Shown here: positions 15,504 through 20,029 of the stretch, one piece after another
How positions within the stretch are numbered: the first letter of the stretch is position 1
How the letters are laid out: each line of letters opens with the position of its first letter
DNA from: Desulfobacteraceae bacterium
Lineage (GTDB): Bacteria > Desulfobacterota > Desulfobacteria > Desulfobacterales > UBA5616
Direction of reading: 5' to 3'
NCBI GenBank assembly: GCA_030620375.1
Contig: JAUXEW010000021.1
Span: 1-20,029, forward strand
DNA length: 20,029 bases
Notes under the pieces: model-generated
The model's input: the letters and a program-made list of their open reading frames with translations, nothing else
What the model was told of the DNA's origin: nothing
Databases searched by the model: none
Made by a program: the position numbers and the translations under genes

Positions 15504-15632
15504 AGTAAACTACCACCCGCATAGCGGGTGGCTTTCTTTTCCCGCAAAGCGGGAAAAAAGAGGGCACGCCAGTGCCTCAAAGTTTCAGTTTTATCCCGGT
15601 GCGAAGCACCGGGTTTTTTTTAAAACAATAAA
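15504..15632 (+). repeat. Multi-hairpin dispersed repeat, copy 1 (full-length form)
   Basis: The element holds four hairpins in order: ccacccgc-ata-gcgggtgg (15513-15531), ttttcccgc-aaa-gcgggaaaa (15537-15557), ggcac-gcca-gtgcc (15563-15576, with one bulge of pattern), and cccggtgc-gaa-gcaccggg (15595-15613) with a T-run. It begins agtaaacta and ends aaaacaataaa. Two further copies lie in reverse orientation at 19573-19673 and 19901-19998. It sits between the PHP gene and the 4Fe-4S gene and is not coding. Its origin could be a REP/MITE-like element, since CTAC adjoins the first hairpin. Confidence 0.85.
15595..15621 (+). terminator. Intrinsic terminator after the PHP gene (part of repeat copy 1)
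   Basis: An eight-pair perfect GC-rich stem, cccggtgc/gcaccggg with a gaa loop, is followed by eight T residues. It should end transcripts of the four-gene cluster. The next gene starts only 32 bases later, so it may also act as an attenuator for that gene. Confidence 0.85.
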
Positions 15633-15652
15633 CAGAATATGGAGGTCTAACA

Positions 15653-16708
15653 ATGAGTGGGGACATTTATGTTAAGCTCCGGGAATTTCTAAACAATTTG
15701 CCCGGCGGGTACCCTGAAACCGAAACCGGGGTAGAAATTAAAATTTTGAAAAAATTATTTACATCCGAGGAAGCCAATATTTTGTTGAATATGACGGCCA
15801 TGCCTGAACCGGCGTCTGCTATTGCCCAAAGAATGGGAATGGACGAGATCAAAGGGGCTGAAACAATCGAATCCATGGCCAAGAAAGGCTTAATTTTACG
15901 GGTCCGGATGGGGGACGATGTTTTTTATATGGCCATGTCGTTTATAGTGGGAATATTTGAGTTTCAAGTTAACCGGATGGACCGGGAATTTTCAGAAATG
16001 ATGGAAGCGTATTTCCCATATATTGCAAAACTCTGGTCGTCGACCAAGACTCAGCAGCTTCGGGTGGTGCCCTTGAATTCTGCGGTGGGTGCGGCATCCG
16101 CTGTTGGAACGTATGATCAAATACGTGAACTGATAAAAGGGAAGGAATTGATATCGGTTGCACCCTGTGTCTGTGCTCAAGAAAAAGAACTTGTTGGCGA
16201 ACCCTGCAGTCGGCCGACAGAGCGGTGTATCCAGTTTGATATCGTGGCCCAGTATTATTTAGAGAACAACATGTCCAGAAAAATAAGCGAAGAAGAGCTC
16301 ATGGAGATCCTCAACATGGCGGAGGAAAAAGCACTGATTGTATCGCCTGCCAATACAAAGGAAATCAATAATATCTGTCTGTGTTGCGATTGCTGTTGCG
16401 GCCACCTTAGAATGTTGAAAATGGGCGGACATCCGGCGGAGCAGGTTCAATCCTCTTTTCTGGCCCAAATTGATCCTGATCTTTGCTCCGCCTGCGGGGT
16501 CTGTGAAGACCGGTGCCAGATGGACGCGGTTACGGAAGGAGAGGATGTCTATGAAATTGACATCGAGAGATGTATCGGGTGCGCTCTTTGTGTTCCCACT
16601 TGTCCTGAAGAGGCAATATCGCTGATTGATAAGCCTGGCGTTGAACCTGTCCCTGAAAATATGATTGAAACCAATATCAAAATTGCCACTGAGCGGGGTT
16701 TAATGTAA
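15653..16708 (+). CDS. 4Fe-4S ferredoxin-type protein with winged-helix-like N-terminus and Cys cluster
   Basis: This 351-residue cytoplasmic protein has a helical, possibly winged-helix N-terminal region (about 28-95: LKKLFTSEEANILLNM, then AIAQRMGMDE). Next come cysteines Cys172, Cys174, Cys185 and Cys192, which could hold one cluster. A remarkable ICLCCDCCCG (241-250) has six Cys in eight residues. Two classical 4Fe-4S motifs follow: CSACGVCEDRC (278-288) and CIGCALCVPTC (307-317), the latter followed by PEEA. Eighteen Cys lie between 172 and 317, enough for four clusters. It probably carries electrons, but the partner is not in the window. GGAGG precedes the ATG. The gene sits just after repeat copy 1 and may be read through from the PHP cluster or have its own promoter. 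Confidence 0.88.
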   Translation: MSGDIYVKLREFLNNLPGGYPETETGVEIKILKKLFTSEEANILLNMTAMPEPASAIAQRMGMDEIKGAETIESMAKKGLILRVRMGDDVFYMAMSFIVGIFEFQVNRMDREFSEMMEAYFPYIAKLWSSTKTQQLRVVPLNSAVGAASAVGTYDQIRELIKGKELISVAPCVCAQEKELVGEPCSRPTERCIQFDIVAQYYLENNMSRKISEEELMEILNMAEEKALIVSPANTKEINNICLCCDCCCGHLRMLKMGGHPAEQVQSSFLAQIDPDLCSACGVCEDRCQMDAVTEGEDVYEIDIERCIGCALCVPTCPEEAISLIDKPGVEPVPENMIETNIKIATERGLM

Positions 16709-16777
16709 CTGAAAAGACTAAATTAACCTTGATGGTTTCGTAAAAATTCCAATTACTGCGTTTCGTTTCAACCTTTG

Positions 16778-16804
16778 CCTGCCGGCGCGTTACATGCCGG
16801 CAGG
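16778..16804. repeat. Perfect 9-bp inverted repeat between 4Fe-4S and LRR genes
   Basis: cctgccggc and gccggcagg flank a 9-base loop. No T-run follows on the plus strand, and only a mixed ttt-rich stretch follows on the minus strand. It could be a factor-dependent terminator, an mRNA-stabilising hairpin or a short dispersed palindrome. Confidence 0.55.
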
Positions 16805-16827
16805 TCATTGCAACCACCTATATCTAT

Positions 16828-17604
16828 ATGATGATGAATCAGCAGGATATTATCCAAAAAATGATAAGGGACTCCATCGGAAAGGAAGCTGCCGAACCGT
16901 TATCAAAGGATGAGATGAAACAAGTTAAGAATCTCGATCTGGCGACTATAGAAATCTCCGATGAAAGCCTGAAATACATCAAAGAGTTAACCCAGGTGGA
17001 GACGCTTTTTTTAGATGGAACCTGGATAACCGGGCCTGGGCTGAGGCATTTAAAAAAACTTATTTTATTAAAACGACTCTATCTATTCAGAACCCGATTA
17101 AACGACAGAGGATTGTCTAATTTTAAAAGCTTGAAACATCTAACCCGCCTGGAAGTATTGTCACTTAGCGAGACCCGAATTTCAAACAACGGTTTAAATC
17201 AAATCAAAAACCTGACAACCTTAAAAGATCTGGATATCAGCCGGAACCGGATTTCAGATAAAGGTATGAAATATCTGGTCAATTTTGACAAGTTGGAGGT
17301 TCTGAATTTAAGTAGTACGTTGCTCAGTGATATGGGATTAAGGTATATTAAAAACATTCCGACGTTAAAGATACTGTACCTAAGTGATACCCGGATAACC
17401 GATAACGGTTTGGAGGAAATCAAAGGCTTGACCGGCCTTGAGATGTTATATTTGGATGGAACCCAAATTTCCGATGAGGGGTTGATTAACTTAAAGGGCA
17501 TGAAGTCCTTAAACTGGCTATCGCTTTATAAGACCTATGTAACCGAAAACGGCATGCAAGATCTTCAATCGGCGCTTCCCAATTGCATGGTTATTAATCG
17601 ATAG
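16828..17604 (+). CDS. Leucine-rich-repeat protein with 24-residue repeats
   Basis: This 258-residue protein is made of eight LRRs after a helical N-terminal cap (1-48). The repeat consensus is LxxLKxLxxLxxLxLxxTxI(S/T)DxG, 24 residues long, running from LKYIKELTQ to TYVTENG. Repeat three is three residues longer (LSNFKSLKHLTRL). The C-terminal cap is MQDLQSALPNCMVINR. This T-x-(I/L)-(S/T)-D-x-G type is abundant in planctomycetes and scattered in other bacteria. LRRs form curved protein-binding surfaces. There is no signal peptide, so it should be cytoplasmic. The start is uncertain: three ATGs in a row (16828, 16831, 16834) without a clear Shine-Dalgarno. The gene stands alone between the 4Fe-4S and DUF898 genes, and its partner is unknown. 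Confidence 0.85.
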   Translation: MMMNQQDIIQKMIRDSIGKEAAEPLSKDEMKQVKNLDLATIEISDESLKYIKELTQVETLFLDGTWITGPGLRHLKKLILLKRLYLFRTRLNDRGLSNFKSLKHLTRLEVLSLSETRISNNGLNQIKNLTTLKDLDISRNRISDKGMKYLVNFDKLEVLNLSSTLLSDMGLRYIKNIPTLKILYLSDTRITDNGLEEIKGLTGLEMLYLDGTQISDEGLINLKGMKSLNWLSLYKTYVTENGMQDLQSALPNCMVINR

Positions 17605-17709
17605 GTTGTTTGTTTCTTTACATGAAATTCGCATGTCTTGAGCTTGATCCGTAATCTGCCATTTCCGGATGGACACTAGGAAACGGTGTTGGATGTAAAG
17701 GAGAAAAAA

Positions 17710-18702
17710 ATGGAGAATGCAAAACATCCTTTCGTGATCCCATTCGAATTTCGGGGAAACGGATCAGAATACTTCCGAATATGGTGGGTCAATGTTCTGC
17801 TTTCCATCATTACGCTGGGTATTTATTCAGCCTGGGCCAAGGTACGCCGCAAGCAATATTTTTATGGCAATACCCGGCTGGACGGCACTGGATTCGAATA
17901 TCTGGCCGACCCGGTCAAAATCCTGAAAGGCCGACTCATCGTGGGCATGTTTTTCGTACTTTACCTCATATTGTCCAATTTAATTCCCCGGGTCGCCACT
18001 TTATTGAGCCTCGTTTTCATCGTCGCCCTTCCCTGGCTGGTGTTGCGGTCCCTATCCTTCAACGCCTATAACAGCGCTTTTCGAAATATTCGTTTTGGGT
18101 TCCGGGCCGGCTATGGAGAGGCAGCTAAAATATTTGTGCTTTTCCCTGTGGCTGTAGTTTTTACGCTTGGCATCCTTGGCCCATTCGCTTTTTTCAGACA
18201 AAAGCAATTTATCGTTGAGCACAGCAGCTACGGTACCACGCGATTTGCCTTTACGGCCAGTGCCGGAGATTACTACCGGGTATTTTTCAGTGTTTTTTTC
18301 CCCGTTTTAGGTGGTGTGGTGGTTTGTGTGCTCGCCGGTTTCATCTATCCCCCAATTGTTCCATTGATTGTCCTGGTTCTTTATCTGTATCTGTTCGCCT
18401 ATGTATCGGTAAAAATCACCAACCTGTTATTCAATTCCACCCAACTGGCCTCCCACCGTTTTGAATCGGCATTAAAGGCAAAAGAATACATGCTGATTGT
18501 GCTGACCAATACGATTGCCACGGCGCTTACCCTCGGATTTTTTCATCCATGGTCGACCGTTCGCACCCTTCGCTACAAGGCAGATCATTTAAAACTGATA
18601 CCCGAAGGTGATTTGGACCATTTCATTGCCGACAGGCAGGAACAGGTGAGTGCGATCGGGGAGGAAGTCAGCGACTTTATGGAGTTTGATTTCGGCTTAT
18701 GA
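17710..18702 (+). CDS. DUF898 (YjgN-type) integral membrane protein
   Basis: This 330-residue protein has about seven membrane segments (near 25-45, 75-95, 97-115, 140-162, 192-212, 216-236, 262-282). The DUF898 signature ITLGIYSAWAKVRRKQYFYG (33-52) opens it. Related stretches recur at 153-179 (LGILGPFAFFRQKQF) and 273-289 (LTLGFFHPWSTVRTLRY), showing an internal repeat. The open frame extends upstream to a TTG at 17686, but AAAGGAG at 17697-17703 lies inside that extension and sets the ATG at 17710 as the start. Family function is not established, and the metallopeptidase gene often found next to it is absent. It converges on fdhD with 39 bases between stops. Confidence 0.88.
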   Translation: MENAKHPFVIPFEFRGNGSEYFRIWWVNVLLSIITLGIYSAWAKVRRKQYFYGNTRLDGTGFEYLADPVKILKGRLIVGMFFVLYLILSNLIPRVATLLSLVFIVALPWLVLRSLSFNAYNSAFRNIRFGFRAGYGEAAKIFVLFPVAVVFTLGILGPFAFFRQKQFIVEHSSYGTTRFAFTASAGDYYRVFFSVFFPVLGGVVVCVLAGFIYPPIVPLIVLVLYLYLFAYVSVKITNLLFNSTQLASHRFESALKAKEYMLIVLTNTIATALTLGFFHPWSTVRTLRYKADHLKLIPEGDLDHFIADRQEQVSAIGEEVSDFMEFDFGL

Positions 18703-18741
18703 TGGTGATCAAATGAATATGGCCGGGAGAAGCGTTGAAAA

Positions 18742-19560
18742 TTACCTGCAACTTGCTGCAGCGGGTTTAAATCTATATTCCCCACAGTAAATATCCAACC
18801 CGGGCGTTTTTGAAAGACTGGCCAGCGTCATGCTGAGTTCAGATGCGAGTTCTACAGCAAGCGATGTAGGCTTCGAAACCGCAAGAATGATAGGTATTCT
18901 GGCCCTGGCGGCCTTTTGAACCAGTTCGTAACTGATGCGTGACGACAGAACCAACACAACGGCTTCACTTAGCCGATGGTCCAAAAACAGTTTTCCAATG
19001 GCTTTGTCCAGAGCGTTATGGCGGCCGACATCCTCTGCCGTCGTGAGAAGCGTAAGACTGGCTGTGAAAAGTGCTGCGGCATGGGCGCCACGGGTTTGGT
19101 TCCGAACTGGCTGATGATCTGAAAGCTCATTGATGCAGTGCAGCGCCCTGCGCATATCGATGACACAGTCATCTGTAACAGGCTGAATTTGTTGATAAAG
19201 ATCTTTGACAAGCTCCTTACCGCAAAGGCCGCAACTGGTCTGGCTGATGTATTGGCGCCGGTCCAAAAGGTCGGGGATGGCGTTTCTGCGGGCCTCATTT
19301 AATGAAACGGCCACCACGTTGGTGTCTGCCCCGTCGCAAAAGGCCAGGGACTGAATATCTTCCGGATCGTCGACAATCCCTTCTCCAAGGCAGAATCCGG
19401 CGACATGAGGGAGCTCTTCGCCGGGGGTTCTCATCACCACCGAATAGGGGTTACCTTGAATACGGATTGACAGGGGTTCCTCACCGATAAGCTGATCAGT
19501 AACCGGAATTTGTGATTGCATATCCCAATGAAAGATATTGTGCTCAATAACGGTTTCCAA
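18742..19560 (-). CDS. fdhD: Formate dehydrogenase maturation sulfurtransferase FdhD
   Basis: FdhD moves sulfur from a cysteine desulfurase to the molybdenum or tungsten cofactor before it enters formate dehydrogenase. The 272-residue protein shows the catalytic CGLC pair (Cys110, Cys113), VMRTPGEEL (42-50), a GxxxGEGIV-like segment (55-62), and AEDVGRHNALDK (175-186). SSRISYELVQKA, near 206-217, is also typical. The start is TTG at 19560 with AAGGAGG about 8 bases upstream. An in-frame ATG 13 codons later lacks a ribosome site. No formate dehydrogenase gene lies in the window. The short leader contains repeat copy 2. Confidence 0.95.
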   Translation of the reverse strand: METVIEHNIFHWDMQSQIPVTDQLIGEEPLSIRIQGNPYSVVMRTPGEELPHVAGFCLGEGIVDDPEDIQSLAFCDGADTNVVAVSLNEARRNAIPDLLDRRQYISQTSCGLCGKELVKDLYQQIQPVTDDCVIDMRRALHCINELSDHQPVRNQTRGAHAAALFTASLTLLTTAEDVGRHNALDKAIGKLFLDHRLSEAVVLVLSSRISYELVQKAARARIPIILAVSKPTSLAVELASELSMTLASLSKTPGLDIYCGEYRFKPAAASCR

Positions 19561-19572
19561 AGAGAAGCCTCC

Positions 19573-19673
19573 TTTATTGTTTTTAAAAACCCGGTGCTTC
19601 GTATCGGGATAAAACTAAAACTGTGAGGCACTTGCGTGTCCCTTTTTTTTTGCTATGCGGGTGGTGGTTTACT
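19573..19673 (-). repeat. Multi-hairpin dispersed repeat, copy 2 (degenerate, reverse)
   Basis: Read on the minus strand it begins agtaaaccaccacccgc and ends aaaacaataaa, matching copy 1 at both ends. The first two hairpins are reduced to accacccgcatagc plus an A-run. The terminator stem has two mismatches (cccgatac against gcaccggg). It lies immediately upstream of the fdhD Shine-Dalgarno, as copy 1 does for the 4Fe-4S gene. Confidence 0.8.
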
Positions 19674-19900
19674 CGGATATTCGGCTGAGATAATCAAACA
19701 ACACGCCCTTGTTATCATAAAACCACTTAATCCGATGGCCCTGGGAAGTCTAGGCCATAAATATGCCAAATGAACAACAAATTTTACTTGACAAAACTTA
19801 AATTTGAAATAAAAATAGAAACTTTTGAGTTAAGTTATTCCGAATAATATATTTTTAATTAAGATAAATTAGAAAAAGCCTCACTAAAAGAGTTTGTTTG

Positions 19901-19930
19901 TTTTAAAAAAACCCGGTGTTTTGCACCGGG
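19901..19930 (-). terminator. Minus-strand intrinsic terminator within repeat copy 3
   Basis: On the minus strand cccggtg and caccggg form a seven-pair stem followed by seven T residues. It would end transcripts entering from beyond the right edge and so insulate the fdhD region. Confidence 0.65.
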
Positions 19931-19998
19931 ATAAAACTGAAACTTTGAGGCACTGGCGAGCCCCCTTTTTTTTCCCGCTATGCGGGTGGTAGTTTACT
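19901..19998 (-). repeat. Multi-hairpin dispersed repeat, copy 3 (reverse, one hairpin lost)
   Basis: Read on the minus strand it runs from agtaaactaccacccgc to gggtttttttaaaa. Compared with copy 1 it lacks about 25 bases between the two gcggg stretches, as if the two first hairpins had fused. The last stem (cccggtg/caccggg) is intact. It points the same way as copy 2. Confidence 0.82.
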
Positions 19999-20029
19999 TA
20001 TATTTTAGATCGTTTTCAACAGTTTTATA

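Larger units (their letters stand above)
19561..20029. other. Right-edge intergenic region
   Basis: No gene was found in these 469 bases. Repeat copies 2 and 3 occupy both sides of an AT-rich core (about 19770-19900). The core holds a TTGACA (19788-19793) on the plus strand with only a poor -10 (AAAAAT, 19811-19816). Any fdhD promoter would also have to lie here, on the minus strand; none stands out. Confidence 0.6.

Noticed and set aside
15504..15632. Insertion sequence or att site
   Set aside because: There is no transposase or integrase in the window and no target-site duplication could be recognised. It is kept as a structured repeat.
17686..17709. Eight-residue N-terminal extension of the DUF898 protein from a TTG
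   Set aside because: The extension contains the Shine-Dalgarno of the ATG at 17710. That ATG gives the usual family start.

Overview
The window looks like a chromosomal segment of a strictly anaerobic, Gram-negative bacterium, most likely a sulfate-reducing member of the Desulfobacterota (Desulfobacterales-like). This is inferred from gene content: an ECF metal transporter of the CbiM/NikM-QO type with an extra periplasmic component, a CobO-type corrinoid adenosyltransferase, a cysteine-rich 4Fe-4S protein, DUF169 and DUF2889 proteins, and FdhD for formate dehydrogenase maturation. Base composition is moderate, and TTG and GTG starts with clear Shine-Dalgarno sites are common. No tRNA, rRNA, CRISPR array, transposase or phage gene was seen.

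Layout. 1-1851: an AT-rich palindromic leader and a secreted protein with an N-terminal FlgO/TolB-like domain and four calcium-binding FG-GAP/VCBS loops. 1864-8054 (minus strand): a compact housekeeping operon reading argS, SPOR-domain membrane protein, gatC, gatA, a 57-residue unknown protein, mutL. 8055-8483: a divergent control region with an argS promoter on one strand and, on the other, a structured leader with an intrinsic terminator. 8484-11211: a metal-uptake operon of a CbiM/NikM S-component, a NikK-like exported protein, CbiQ and CbiO, with overlapping genes and a histidine-rich tail on CbiO. 11212-11624: a noncoding stretch with 27-bp repeats and a leader resembling half of a cobalamin riboswitch. 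11625-12140: cobO.

12388-15473 is the least familiar part: a DUF169-dephospho-CoA-kinase fusion, two small DUF2889-type proteins in tandem, and a PHP-domain metallohydrolase, all on the plus strand and closely spaced. It ends in a multi-hairpin repeat that also supplies a terminator. 15653-16708 encodes a 4Fe-4S protein with eighteen cysteines. Then come a leucine-rich-repeat protein with 24-residue repeats (16828-17604), a DUF898/YjgN-type membrane protein (17710-18702), and fdhD on the minus strand (18742-19560).

The same multi-hairpin repeat occurs three times: once forward before the 4Fe-4S gene, and twice in reverse orientation beyond fdhD. Two copies end at matching distances upstream of the Shine-Dalgarno of the next gene. 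The copies differ by a neat loss of one hairpin unit.

The best candidates for something undescribed are this repeat family, the two corrinoid/metal-gene leaders, and the DUF169-CoaE/DUF2889/PHP cluster.
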